Below, one piece after another: positions 26,262-34,763 of a stretch of 64,000 nucleotides of DNA (positions are counted from its first letter, which is position 1; each line of letters opens with the position of its first letter). The translations under genes and the position numbers were made by a program. The DNA is from Bdellovibrionota bacterium. Its GTDB lineage: Bacteria > Bdellovibrionota > Bdellovibrionia > Bdellovibrionales > JAEYZS01. The stretch is taken from contig JAZKEU010000019.1 in assembly GCA_040386775.1 (NCBI GenBank), positions 30,071-94,070 of the forward strand, read 5' to 3'. The notes under the pieces were generated by a model that saw only the letters and a program-made list of their open reading frames with translations, ran no database searches and had not been told where the DNA came from.

Positions 26262-26747
26262 CTAAAAACCTTTACACTCTAACCCAGGATTATAAACTCC
26301 GGCGCCCTGCTGGTAGGTGAGAGTGGCTCCTAAGTGTGAAGTGTAAGCTAAACTTGCAGTGCCGCTTAAAACCAAAATCAAATTTAAAGCCACAAAGAAT
26401 TTAGTGTATTTCAAAAGTAATGTTTCACTCAAAATATGGAATAAAATAAAAGCCGTAAACATATAAGCAACATAATAAGAAAAGTCCTCATGATTTAGGC
26501 GAATTTCCGGGTCACACAACATGGGGCCCACAACGTCTTCAGCGAGCGAACCTGTAAAGATAGAAATCCAAGCTGTCGTGGTACCAATAACAATCAATAA
26601 AAATGAAAATTTTCTTAGAGACTTAAAGTAATCATGTTTTAGAAAAATGCTTAACACATAAAAAACAGAACCTACAATAAGTAGAGCGATAGGGAAATGC
26701 ACAGAAAGAGGGTGGAGGAGTTCACTCCTCCACATCGATGGCAGCAT
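26262..26747 (-). CDS. DUF2231-family membrane protein
   Basis: A 161-residue inner-membrane protein with four hydrophobic segments. HPLSVHFPIALLIVG at residues 11-25 and the C-terminal YTSHLGATLTYQQGAGV are the conserved histidine-bearing motifs of DUF2231 (COG4244), whose members may bind heme or metals. A perfect 10-bp inverted repeat covers codons 5-12 at the 5' end of the gene and contains a GGAGGAG stretch. The next upstream gene on this strand ends 9 nt earlier, suggesting an operon with it. Confidence 0.8.
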   Translation of the reverse strand: MLPSMWRSELLHPLSVHFPIALLIVGSVFYVLSIFLKHDYFKSLRKFSFLLIVIGTTTAWISIFTGSLAEDVVGPMLCDPEIRLNHEDFSYYVAYMFTAFILFHILSETLLLKYTKFFVALNLILVLSGTASLAYTSHLGATLTYQQGAGVYNPGLECKGF

Positions 26748-26756
26748 GAATAAACC

Positions 26757-27059
26757 TTATTTTACTGTCTCAGCTAAGATTTCAACTTTAACTGGGTCTA
26801 ATCTTCTACCTACTTTTTTTGCATCCACTTTTACTTTTTGATCTACTTTTAGAGCATCAAATGCAGCTGGGGCACCGTTTTGAACTAATTCAGTGTTTTC
26901 TTGGAAGTAAAATTCGTGTTTTTTACCTTCAGCCATGACATAAATTTCTTTTTTTGCAGGAACAACTTTCGAAATAGTTCCTTCAACTGTAGTTATATCT
27001 ACAGCGAATGCTGAAGAGCTAAGTAACGCAATTGCTAACGATAGAATCATTTCTTTCAT
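26757..27059 (-). CDS. Small exported protein, OB-like
   Basis: A 100-residue exported protein with signal peptide to about 19 (SSAFA). The mature part has alternating beta segments (VEGTISKVVPAKKEIYVMAEG, then KHEFYFQENTEL, then KVDQKVKVDAKKVGRRLDPVK). This pattern resembles DUF5666/OB-fold periplasmic proteins. It is directly upstream of the DUF2231 gene on the same strand. Function unknown. Confidence 0.7.
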   Translation of the reverse strand: MKEMILSLAIALLSSSAFAVDITTVEGTISKVVPAKKEIYVMAEGKKHEFYFQENTELVQNGAPAAFDALKVDQKVKVDAKKVGRRLDPVKVEILAETVK

Positions 27060-27123
27060 GTGGTACTCCTAATGAATGCCCAAAAATCTAAGTCTTCGGT
27101 GCGGTTTTAAAAACAAAACAAAG

Positions 27124-27141
27124 CTAACACAAGTCTAACGG
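27124..27141 (+). promoter_or_regulatory. Candidate Pho box upstream of pstS
   Basis: CTAACAC-AAGT-CTAACGG: two 7-nt units starting CTAAC with an exact 11-nt period, the geometry of PhoB/PhoP boxes (7-nt unit, 4-nt spacer). It lies 51 nt before the pstS ATG. The sequence differs from the E. coli consensus. A PhoB/PhoR-like pair is encoded at 40.8-43.0 kb. Confidence 0.45.
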
Positions 27142-27191
27142 GAATAAAAATGAAAATATGGATATAGTTTTCCATACAAATTGGAGGATAT

Positions 27192-28202
27192 ATGAACAAA
27201 TTTTTGGTGTCGTTTTTCATTATGGTTTCATTTACAGCGGTAGCGTCAGCTGCTCAATTGATCAATGGCGCAGGTGCAACGTTCCCTTATCCTCTTTATT
27301 CAAAGTGGTTTAGTGAATACAATAAACAAAATCCAAATGTAAAAATCAATTATCAATCGGTTGGAAGTGGTGCGGGCATTAAGCAGTTACTTGCAAAAAC
27401 GGTAGACTTTGGTGCCTCTGACGCTCCCATGAAAGATGATGAATTAAAATCAGCAGGTGCTCCCGTCGTTCATATTCCAACAGTTCTGGGTGCAGTAGTG
27501 GTGAGTTACAATATTCCAGGAGTTTCAACTTCGATCAATTTATCACCAACTCTAGTTTCAGATATCTTTATGGGAAAAATAAAAAAATGGAACGATCCAA
27601 AAATTGCTGCTGAAAATGCAGGAGTGAAATTCCCAGATACAGCAGTAACGCCAGTTTATCGTTCCGATGGTAGTGGAACAACTTCAGTATTTACGGACTA
27701 TCTAGCAAAAGTTTCTCCGGAATGGTCAGAAAAAGTAGGTGCTGGAAAAGCCGTGAAATGGCCCACAGGTCTTGGTGGAAAAGGAAATGAAGGCGTAGCG
27801 GGTGTATTGAAACAAACTCCTGGAAGCGTGGGTTATGTTGAGCAAGTTTATGCCGTCACAAATAAACTACCAGTGGCTTCGATTAAAAATGCTGCTGGAA
27901 AATATGTTCAACCTTCTTTTGAGTCTGTGTCTGCCGCTGCAGAAGGCGCATTAAAGACTATGCCTGCTGACTATAGAGTTTCAATTACCAATGCTGCGGG
28001 TGCGACTTCATATCCTATCGCTGCGTTCACGTACATTCTTGTGTATAAGAAAATGAATGCCACGACAGGGAAAGACTTCGTTCAATTCTTAAAATGGTCC
28101 ATGGGCCAAGGACAATCTTTTGCAAAAGATTTGGCTTATGCACCTCTCCCTAAATCTCTAGTCACAAAAGTCGAAGCAACTATTTCTCAATTGGAGTTCT
28201 AA
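27192..28202 (+). CDS. pstS: Phosphate ABC transporter substrate-binding protein PstS
   Basis: Periplasmic phosphate receptor, 336 residues, signal peptide to about 20. The family motifs are INGAGATFPYPLYSKWF, VGSGAGIKQLLAKTVDFGASDAPM and YRSDGSGTTSVFTDYL. GGAGG lies 6 nt before the ATG. It is first of the pstSCAB-phoU cluster and follows the candidate Pho box. Confidence 0.97.
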   Translation: MNKFLVSFFIMVSFTAVASAAQLINGAGATFPYPLYSKWFSEYNKQNPNVKINYQSVGSGAGIKQLLAKTVDFGASDAPMKDDELKSAGAPVVHIPTVLGAVVVSYNIPGVSTSINLSPTLVSDIFMGKIKKWNDPKIAAENAGVKFPDTAVTPVYRSDGSGTTSVFTDYLAKVSPEWSEKVGAGKAVKWPTGLGGKGNEGVAGVLKQTPGSVGYVEQVYAVTNKLPVASIKNAAGKYVQPSFESVSAAAEGALKTMPADYRVSITNAAGATSYPIAAFTYILVYKKMNATTGKDFVQFLKWSMGQGQSFAKDLAYAPLPKSLVTKVEATISQLEF

Positions 28203-28254
28203 GATATATCAGATAAGATTCCTCTATAACTTTCGAGGGAACGTATAGAGATCG

Positions 28255-29190
28255 ATGGCAAAAAAAAGAAAAGACTTACATATTGGTGATAAGGCTTTTT
28301 ATTGGATCCTAAAGGTCATGGCCTTTGGGATCATTTTGCTTTTGCTTGCGTTCTTCGTGCTGCTTTTCAAGATGTCATGGCCGGTGCTTTCTAAAGTTGG
28401 TCCTTCTTTTTTTTGGTTCAATGATTGGAATCCCGTAACAGAAGAGTACGGAGCGCTTCCATTTATCTTTGGAACAATCGCAACTTCGTTGATAGCTTTA
28501 TTCCTCGCAGTCCCTATCAGTTTGGGAGCAGCACTTTTAATTACAGAGATTGCCGATGGTGGAGTCAGAAAAATTTTAGGATTCTTAGTTGAAATGCTGG
28601 CCGCCATTCCCAGTGTCGTTTACGGGTTGTGGGGACTCTTTGTCGTAGTTCCTTTTTTAAGAGAAACGGTTCAGCCATTTTTATCTAAGTACTTTGGAGT
28701 TCTTCCCATATTTGAGGGCGCTCCGTTGGGCGTAGGATTGATGGCCTCAGGTATTGTGCTAGCGATTATGATTACTCCGACAATCGCCACAATCTCTAGA
28801 GAAATATTTTTAACAATTCCAAAAGTTTATAAAGAAGGTGCGTTGGCGTTGGGTGCTACAAGATGGGAAATGATTAGGCTTTCTATTTTAAAAAGTTCTG
28901 TATCAGGAATTTTGGGTGCTTCTATTTTAGGATTGGGTCGCGCTCTTGGAGAGACTATGGCTGTAGCTATGGTGATAGGAAATAGAGCGGAGATATCAGC
29001 TTCATTGTTTAGTCCAGCCCAGAGCATGGCAAGTTTGATTGCAAACGAATACGCCGAAGCGTCTGGTGATATGCACTTGGCCTCACTTACGGCAATTGGT
29101 TTTGGTTTGTTGATCGTTTCATTTTTTATGAACTCTACTGCTCGAATTATTGTTTGGCGAGTAGAGCGTAAGTACAAGGGGACGAGATGA
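28255..29190 (+). CDS. pstC: Phosphate ABC transporter permease PstC
   Basis: Inner-membrane permease subunit, 311 residues with six predicted helices. The family signature segments are GLWGLFVVVPFL and KEGALALGATRWEMIRLSILKSSVSGI (the EAA loop that contacts PstB). ALGETMAVAMVIGN is the PstC-specific stretch. The gap to pstS is 52 nt with an imperfect hairpin (TTCCTC...GAGGGAA), which may lower expression of the membrane genes. The stop overlaps the pstA start by 4 nt. Confidence 0.95.
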   Translation: MAKKRKDLHIGDKAFYWILKVMAFGIILLLLAFFVLLFKMSWPVLSKVGPSFFWFNDWNPVTEEYGALPFIFGTIATSLIALFLAVPISLGAALLITEIADGGVRKILGFLVEMLAAIPSVVYGLWGLFVVVPFLRETVQPFLSKYFGVLPIFEGAPLGVGLMASGIVLAIMITPTIATISREIFLTIPKVYKEGALALGATRWEMIRLSILKSSVSGILGASILGLGRALGETMAVAMVIGNRAEISASLFSPAQSMASLIANEYAEASGDMHLASLTAIGFGLLIVSFFMNSTARIIVWRVERKYKGTR

Positions 29191-30047
29191 GAGAAAAGCT
29201 GAAGAGTGTCCTCAGTGTTAATGATTTTAGGAGAAAAGTAATTAACGTCACGATGATCTCTTTGATTGTGATTTCTTCTCTTATTGCCATTTTTCCACTT
29301 ATGAGTGTTTTTGTCTTTGTTTTTCAAAAAGGATTTTCAACATTATCCCTTAACTTCTTCACAAGTTTACCAGCTCCCGTTGGTGAAATGGGTGGAGGGA
29401 TGGCGCAAAGTTTATTGGGAAGTGCAATGCTGATTGGTCTTGCGAGTCTCATTGGTGTCCCTTGGGGAATTGCCTCTGGGATTTATATTACCGAATATGG
29501 CCACGGGAAGAGTGCTTGGTTCTTGAGATTTTCAAATGATCTTCTTATGGGAATTCCCTCCATTGTAGTGGGTCTCTTTACGTATTCATTCATTGTGGCG
29601 CCGATGAAAGGGTTTTCGTTGTTAGCAGGAAGTATTGCGCTTGGGATTATTATGATTCCAATTGTTTCCAGATCCACCGAAGAAATTCTAAAAACTGTAC
29701 CGCAACATATTCGCGAAGCGGGTCTCGCTCTTGGTATTTCTAGATACCGCGTGATCTTAAATATTATTTTGCGTGGAAGTTGGGGCGGAATTTTAACGGG
29801 AGTTATTCTGAGTGTGGCGAGAATCAGCGGGGAGACTGCGCCTCTTCTCTTTACATCATTTAATAATCAATATTGGTCAGGATCGTTGACTCAGCCGATC
29901 TCTTCGTTGCCTGTACAGATTTACACTTACGCGATCAGTCCCTTTGAAGATTGGCAGAAACAAGCCTGGGCGGGAGCCTTGGTTTTAATTTTATTTATTT
30001 TTACGATCAATGTTACTGTGAGATTTATTTTTAGAAAAAATAAGTAG
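29187..30047 (+). CDS. pstA: Phosphate ABC transporter permease PstA
   Basis: Second permease subunit, 286 residues. It has [29 protein letters not shown], the EAA loop [15 protein letters not shown], and [14 protein letters not shown], which is diagnostic of PstA. It overlaps pstC (ATGA) and is 10 nt before pstB. Confidence 0.96.
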   Translation: MREKLKSVLSVNDFRRKVINVTMISLIVISSLIAIFPLMSVFVFVFQKGFSTLSLNFFTSLPAPVGEMGGGMAQSLLGSAMLIGLASLIGVPWGIASGIYITEYGHGKSAWFLRFSNDLLMGIPSIVVGLFTYSFIVAPMKGFSLLAGSIALGIIMIPIVSRSTEEILKTVPQHIREAGLALGISRYRVILNIILRGSWGGILTGVILSVARISGETAPLLFTSFNNQYWSGSLTQPISSLPVQIYTYAISPFEDWQKQAWAGALVLILFIFTINVTVRFIFRKNK

Positions 30048-30057
30048 AGGATATTTT

Positions 30058-30825
30058 ATGGAAAAGTCGGAAGAACTTTTATCGGTCAGAAATTTGAATG
30101 CCTGGTTTGATAATTTTCACGCCGTGAAGAACATCAATTTGTCGGTGCAAAAGAATGATATTTTGGCTTTGATCGGGCCATCAGGTTGTGGAAAATCGAC
30201 TTTCATTCGTTGTATCAATAGACTTCACGAAGAAGTACCAAAAGCGAGAGTTTCTGGCGAAGTTTTCATTCAGGGTGAAAATATTTACGACAGTGGCACG
30301 GATCCGGTGAAAGTCAGAAGACAAGTGGGAATGGTATTTCAAAAACCAAATCCATTTCCAGGATTAACAATTTTTGAAAATGTTGCTATTGGATTAAAGC
30401 TTTCTGGAATTAAAAGAAAATCCATTTTAAGTGAAATTGTAGAAAAATCTCTTAAGCAAGCAGCCATCTGGGAAGAAGTTAAGGATAAGCTCAATCAACC
30501 TGGAACGAGTTTGTCTGGCGGACAGCAACAAAGACTTTGCATTGCGAGAGCGTTGGCCGTAAGCCCTCCAATTTTATTGATGGATGAACCTACGAGTGCT
30601 CTAGATCCAATTTCTACGGCGAGAATTGAAGATCTTTTGCAGGAATTAAAAAAGCATGTCACAATCGTTATTGTGACTCACAATATGCAACAGGCATCGA
30701 GAGTCTCATCAAAGACCGCATTCTTTCTGATGGGTGACCTCGTAGAATTCGGTGATACGAGTTTGATATTTACAAAACCTAAAGTAACAAAAACAGAAGA
30801 ATATATTACCGGTCGATTCGGTTGA
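30058..30825 (+). CDS. pstB: Phosphate ABC transporter ATPase PstB
   Basis: Cytoplasmic ATPase, 255 residues. Walker A is [17 protein letters not shown], the signature [15 protein letters not shown], Walker [14 protein letters not shown] and the switch histidine in [19 protein letters not shown] is the PstB-specific Q-loop sequence. It drives phosphate uptake with PstC and PstA. Confidence 0.98.
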   Translation: MEKSEELLSVRNLNAWFDNFHAVKNINLSVQKNDILALIGPSGCGKSTFIRCINRLHEEVPKARVSGEVFIQGENIYDSGTDPVKVRRQVGMVFQKPNPFPGLTIFENVAIGLKLSGIKRKSILSEIVEKSLKQAAIWEEVKDKLNQPGTSLSGGQQQRLCIARALAVSPPILLMDEPTSALDPISTARIEDLLQELKKHVTIVIVTHNMQQASRVSSKTAFFLMGDLVEFGDTSLIFTKPKVTKTEEYITGRFG

Positions 30826-30850
30826 TTATAAAAATGTAAGGTGAATTAAA

Positions 30851-31510
30851 ATGGTAGAAGAATTAAAAAACTTACAGCAACTTAAGAACTTTTTAGCATC
30901 CATGGGTGGATACGTTGAGGAATCTTTAAAGCAAGCCACTCAAGCCCTGATTGATAGAAATCCCAACAATCACGAAAATGTTGAAAAGATTGAACAAAAA
31001 ATCAATGAGTGCCATCTTCAAGTGGATCAAACTTGCATGAACTTACTAGCAAAGCTTTCTCCATTCGCTTCGGATCTGAGGCTTATACTTGCTTGTTATA
31101 AAATGAATAATGACCTTGAGAGAATGGGCGATCATGCAAGGAACATTTCAAGAGGCACGAGCCAATACTTATCTAAAAAAGAAATTCCGCACGAAAAGGA
31201 CTTCTTGCAGCTCATCAACGAAACTCGAAGCATGGTGAAAGAGTCTTTGGATAGCTTTGTGAATAAAGACATAGAAAAAGCCAAAGAAGTTTTACTCAGA
31301 GATGATATCGTCGACGAATTAAAAAATACTCTGACGATTCAGATGAAAGAACTCATGAAGAAAGATCCCGACTATGTGGAGTCTGCATTGGACTTTATTC
31401 TATTTGCTAGAAATCTAGAGCGTATTGGCGATCTAGCCACCAATATAGCTGAGGAAGTGATCTTTATCACTTCAGGGGATGACGTGAGGCACGGTGGGTT
31501 CTTGAAGTAG
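30851..31510 (+). CDS. phoU: Phosphate signalling/transport regulator PhoU
   Basis: A 219-residue all-helical protein with the twofold PhoU repeat. The metal-site motifs ERMGDHARNI (about 95-104) and ERIGDLATNIAEEV (about 195-208) are intact. PhoU links PstSCAB status to the PhoR kinase and prevents excess uptake. It closes the cluster, 25 nt after pstB. Confidence 0.97.
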   Translation: MVEELKNLQQLKNFLASMGGYVEESLKQATQALIDRNPNNHENVEKIEQKINECHLQVDQTCMNLLAKLSPFASDLRLILACYKMNNDLERMGDHARNISRGTSQYLSKKEIPHEKDFLQLINETRSMVKESLDSFVNKDIEKAKEVLLRDDIVDELKNTLTIQMKELMKKDPDYVESALDFILFARNLERIGDLATNIAEEVIFITSGDDVRHGGFLK

Positions 31511-31520
31511 CTCACCGTCT

Positions 31521-31700
31521 ATGAAAAAACAAGAATACAATATCCCTCAAAAGGGAGCGGTAAAAAAATTACGAGAAGTTTATAATGAGCAACTGAAAAG
31601 AAAACCTTCAGATACTCTTATAGAAATCTTACGAGAACCTTCCGCTCGCCTTGGGTGCATAGTTGATACAAGTATTTTATTTTCTGCTAACAGGGTATAA
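31521..31700 (+). CDS. Possible 59-residue protein or gene remnant
   Basis: A frame of 59 codons begins 10 nt after phoU without a clear ribosome binding site. The first part is basic and helical (KGAVKKLREVYNEQLKRKPS). The last 15 residues (GCIVDTSILFSANRV) resemble the first strand of a PIN domain, IVDTSILxSA, but stop at once. It could be the stump of a lost antitoxin/PIN gene or a chance frame. Kept with low confidence. Confidence 0.3.
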   Translation: MKKQEYNIPQKGAVKKLREVYNEQLKRKPSDTLIEILREPSARLGCIVDTSILFSANRV

Positions 31701-31760
31701 TAGAAGAATGGATGCTGATGAAGACAAATGCGAACTTAACGAATTACCTTAGTTTTATAT

Positions 31761-31789
31761 AAGTCTTGTATTAAATTGATACAAGACTT
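31761..31789. terminator. Hairpin after the pst-phoU cluster
   Basis: A perfect 11-bp stem AAGTCTTGTAT / ATACAAGACTT with a 7-nt loop, followed by TTTCATT. It is a plausible terminator for the phoU side. The rest of 31701-31922 shows no gene or other clear signal. Confidence 0.6.
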
Positions 31790-31922
31790 TCATTCACTCA
31801 ATACAATCCTCTAAAGGGTTATAGTAAACTTGGCGATCTTCTTAGCTTCTGACCATCTTAAAATTCAATCGAGTAGACCTAACTCTATACAAAAAAGTAC
31901 TGTTTTTGCCGAATAAAGAAGA

Positions 31923-33365
31923 ATGATGCGAACGTTTTTTACTCTAATTACAATATTTTGCCTTAATTTTATTAACCATCTAAGTATGGCCAATTCTCTT
32001 GTAATATGTACGGCTTCTAGTTCCGGATCTAACGCAAATATTGGCGTAATTGAAGAAGTTATTAAAAAATCTTTAATTCAAAATATTCACAGTTTATGTA
32101 ATAAGACCGCGTTGGGCGCTACCAAATCTTTCAAAGATGTACCAAGGTTAATGGGCACTACTATAACAGATGAAACTATTGTTGGTAACGCGTGGCTAAG
32201 TTCACTTATTCCAGATATTGAACACAAAGAAGGTCTCTTTAAAGAATGCACAAAAAGACAATATTGTTATAATGCATATACGAGTACAATTCCGAAAATA
32301 CGTAAATACATTCAAGGCGATATACCCCCAGAGGTAGTAAAACGGCTTAGCGGACAGGGATATACCCTAGAGGAAATAGCTTCAAAAAAGAGTTCACATT
32401 TAGATTTAAAATTCGTATCGAATGAATTAGTTAGAAGAGCTGTTTGCTCAGGTGTTACTATTCTTAACAACTCCGATTGCGCCGCGGGGCTTGGAAAAAT
32501 TTTAGAATACGCCGCTCCTAACGACTCAGAGATAACAGGATTATCCAGCTATAAAGAGGTGCTCTCTAATCCAAAATATCTTAAAGGCACTCAGCGAGCC
32601 GCCTTATTGATTTTAGATAGATTTGAAAAGAATAAAGTTTCTGGATCAAATTTGTTTGATGATATTTTTCAGTCTTTCAAAAAAGAAGGAATGTCTTCAA
32701 AGGATGCCGACAATGCCACATGGGAAATCTTAGCTATTGTAGCAAGCGGTGGCCCTAATACATCGATTCGTTTGCGGTCATTTAAAGTTTCAGAAGAACA
32801 AAAACCATTGAAATGGGCACTCAGCGCTATAGCACTTGCGCTTCCAAAGCTAGATTTTATATCAGCAAAATCAGGCCACCCTTATAGTATGCCCCCAAAT
32901 ATTACCACCACTTGTGACATTGGAAAACCTTATCATTTTTGGATGACGGCGTATCTTGCGCGTAAATTAACTAAAGAAGGACTATCTCCGATGGGAAGCG
33001 CTAGTGCTGCGTACCTTGCGCAAAAAGGTTACGAAGTAAAATCAACTACGACTGGGCGCGATCCTAATAGGGTCTTTACTCAGGATTCGTTTGGTGACTG
33101 GAATAATGTCTTACGAGTAGACACAGCTTTTTCATCAGCTGCGGCAGTTTTTGGTGCAAATCATGCACAAGGAAAAATACCACGAATGAATATTGATGAA
33201 GGTTTAAAAAAAATTATTATGGCTGGATCGATCCAGCCAAAACTTTCAAATGAAGAAGCTCAAAAACTTTGGAATGGCTCAGGAAGAAGTGCTTATGATC
33301 GCTGGAACAAAATCATCAACTCAGACAGTGGATTCGAATATCATCTAAAAAGTCTTGTTAATTAA
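31923..33365 (+). CDS. Large exported protein of unknown function
   Basis: A 480-residue protein with a signal peptide (to about residue 23, ...HLSMA). I do not recognise the family. The N-terminal third has several cysteines (VICTASSS, HSLCNKT, KECTKRQYC), then AVCSGVTILNNSDCAAG. The C-terminal part has TCDIGKPYHFWMTAYLARKL, SASAAYLAQKGYEV and VDTAFSSAAAVFGANHAQG. The His-Phe-Trp and repeated Ala-rich helices suggest a helical catalytic or binding domain. It overlaps a convergent small exported gene by 4 nt. It lies at the left edge of the accessory region. Confidence 0.75.
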   Translation: MMRTFFTLITIFCLNFINHLSMANSLVICTASSSGSNANIGVIEEVIKKSLIQNIHSLCNKTALGATKSFKDVPRLMGTTITDETIVGNAWLSSLIPDIEHKEGLFKECTKRQYCYNAYTSTIPKIRKYIQGDIPPEVVKRLSGQGYTLEEIASKKSSHLDLKFVSNELVRRAVCSGVTILNNSDCAAGLGKILEYAAPNDSEITGLSSYKEVLSNPKYLKGTQRAALLILDRFEKNKVSGSNLFDDIFQSFKKEGMSSKDADNATWEILAIVASGGPNTSIRLRSFKVSEEQKPLKWALSAIALALPKLDFISAKSGHPYSMPPNITTTCDIGKPYHFWMTAYLARKLTKEGLSPMGSASAAYLAQKGYEVKSTTTGRDPNRVFTQDSFGDWNNVLRVDTAFSSAAAVFGANHAQGKIPRMNIDEGLKKIIMAGSIQPKLSNEEAQKLWNGSGRSAYDRWNKIINSDSGFEYHLKSLVN

Positions 33366-33745
33366 GGCTTTTTAGTTTTTCTCAACTGAGATGTTAATTG
33401 AGCATCTGATATTATGAAAGCTCCGCCATTCATAACAATAGCTAACTTACTTGCTTCATTATGGCAGATCAAAGTAGATTGAACTCGGAATTCACGAAGT
33501 GATTTTTGTTCTTTGAAGTGTCTAACCAATTGAATTACAAAGTCCGGTCCGCAAGCTGCGGTAGTTAGATATGTTTGTTTTGAACTCTCTATCGTTAAAT
33601 CTATCCTATTCATTTGGCTTAATCGAACAACATAAGCCTGTTCTTCGCTACTTAAATGAATAGCTTGGTTCTCATATTGAGCTTTTGTATTAAGAGGAGA
33701 TAATGACATTAAAAGACCCAATGTAAACAATTTATACAGCTTCAT
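33362..33745 (-). CDS. Small exported protein
   Basis: A 127-residue protein with a signal peptide to about 22 (...SPLNTKA) and AGGAG before the ATG. The mature part contains two cysteines (TTAACGPDFV, STLICHNEAS) likely to form a disulfide, and ends KKP. I do not recognise it. The stop codons of this gene and the 480-residue gene interlock in TTAATTAA. Confidence 0.65.
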   Translation of the reverse strand: MKLYKLFTLGLLMSLSPLNTKAQYENQAIHLSSEEQAYVVRLSQMNRIDLTIESSKQTYLTTAACGPDFVIQLVRHFKEQKSLREFRVQSTLICHNEASKLAIVMNGGAFIISDAQLTSQLRKTKKP

Positions 33746-33877
33746 AGATTTCTCCTGAAAGAGAGTTGTTTTAAAACGTTATATATCTTCGTGTGCAATT
33801 TACATGCTAGAAATAGACTATATTTTTGAGCGGTAACTTCCCTGCCGCCCTCCCGGAAATCATATAAAAATTGGATG

Positions 33878-33920
33878 GTTCAATATTTTGAAACACATTG
33901 GTTCAAAATATATATTCAAA
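33878..33920 (+). promoter_or_regulatory. Inverted-repeat region upstream of first TIGR02147 gene
   Basis: TTCAA / TTGAA half-sites 4 nt apart (33879-33892), then ACACATTGGTTC and an AATATATATT palindrome. The layout matches that upstream of the paralogue at 36806-36835, suggesting a shared operator. No direct evidence of binding. Confidence 0.4.
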
Positions 33921-33950
33921 TGATTTCATCGTCAGTATAACGACTGACAT

Positions 33951-34763
33951 ATGAAAAACCAAATTGTAGAGAAACAATATTCAGAGAAACAGTATCCTAA
34001 TTTCACATCGTTCTTAAAGAGTGAATTGGCAAGAAGATGCGCTAAGAATCCGGCATATTCTCTAAGGGCTTTTTCAAAGCTTTTGGGAGTCAGTCACGCT
34101 GCCTTGTCACAAGTGATGTCGGGAAAACGTCCACTCACTCTAAAGTCACAAAGACAAATGGCTTTAGCTCTGGCTTTATCGCCCGAGCAATTCATTAATT
34201 TTCAAATGTCCAAGGACATTACTTTTGAAGAGCAGTTCCAAACATTGAATATAGAGAAATATGATATTTTGGCAGATTGGACTCATGATGCAATTCTAGA
34301 GCTCACAAATTTAAGATCCTTTAAGCCGGATCCCAAGTGGATTGCCTTGGTTTTAGATATCAGTGTTCATGAAGTGAATGCAGCCGTAGACAAACTTGTA
34401 CGCAATAAACTCTTAAAAATTGAAAAGACCAAGTGGACGGATCTCAGTGTGAACAACACCGTAAACCATTTGGGTGATTTTACAAATCCTGCGCTTAGAA
34501 AATATCAAAAGGATCTTTTAGAAAAGTCCATTGATGTCCTTGAATCCCTTCCTCGGGAAGAAAGAGATCACACATCATTGATGTTGAATTTCTCAGCCAA
34601 AAATATTCAAGAAGCTAAAGATATGATTAAAGAATTTAGAACACAGTTTTCCGTAAAATCGAAATTAAAAAGTAAAAATGCTGACGAGGTTTTTGCTTTG
34701 AGTATTTCGTTTTTTCCAATTTCAAAAATTAAAAGCTTAAAAAATAAAAAGGAGCAAAAATGA
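33951..34763 (+). CDS. TIGR02147/DUF4423-family regulator, cassette copy A
   Basis: A 270-residue protein. Residues about 15-70 form a HTH of the TIGR02147 type: FLKSELARRCAKNPAYSLRAFSKLLGVSHAALSQVMSGKRPL. Residues about 95-240 are the DUF4423 part, with DWTHDAILELTNLRSFKPDPKWIA, a second winged-helix-like section and EERDHTSLMLNFSAKNIQEAKD. The family is known mainly as expanded paralogues in Fibrobacter and Bdellovibrio. Its stop overlaps the next gene start (ATGA), so it is coupled to the exported GGGGGF protein. It probably regulates its own cassette. Confidence 0.85.
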   Translation: MKNQIVEKQYSEKQYPNFTSFLKSELARRCAKNPAYSLRAFSKLLGVSHAALSQVMSGKRPLTLKSQRQMALALALSPEQFINFQMSKDITFEEQFQTLNIEKYDILADWTHDAILELTNLRSFKPDPKWIALVLDISVHEVNAAVDKLVRNKLLKIEKTKWTDLSVNNTVNHLGDFTNPALRKYQKDLLEKSIDVLESLPREERDHTSLMLNFSAKNIQEAKDMIKEFRTQFSVKSKLKSKNADEVFALSISFFPISKIKSLKNKKEQK

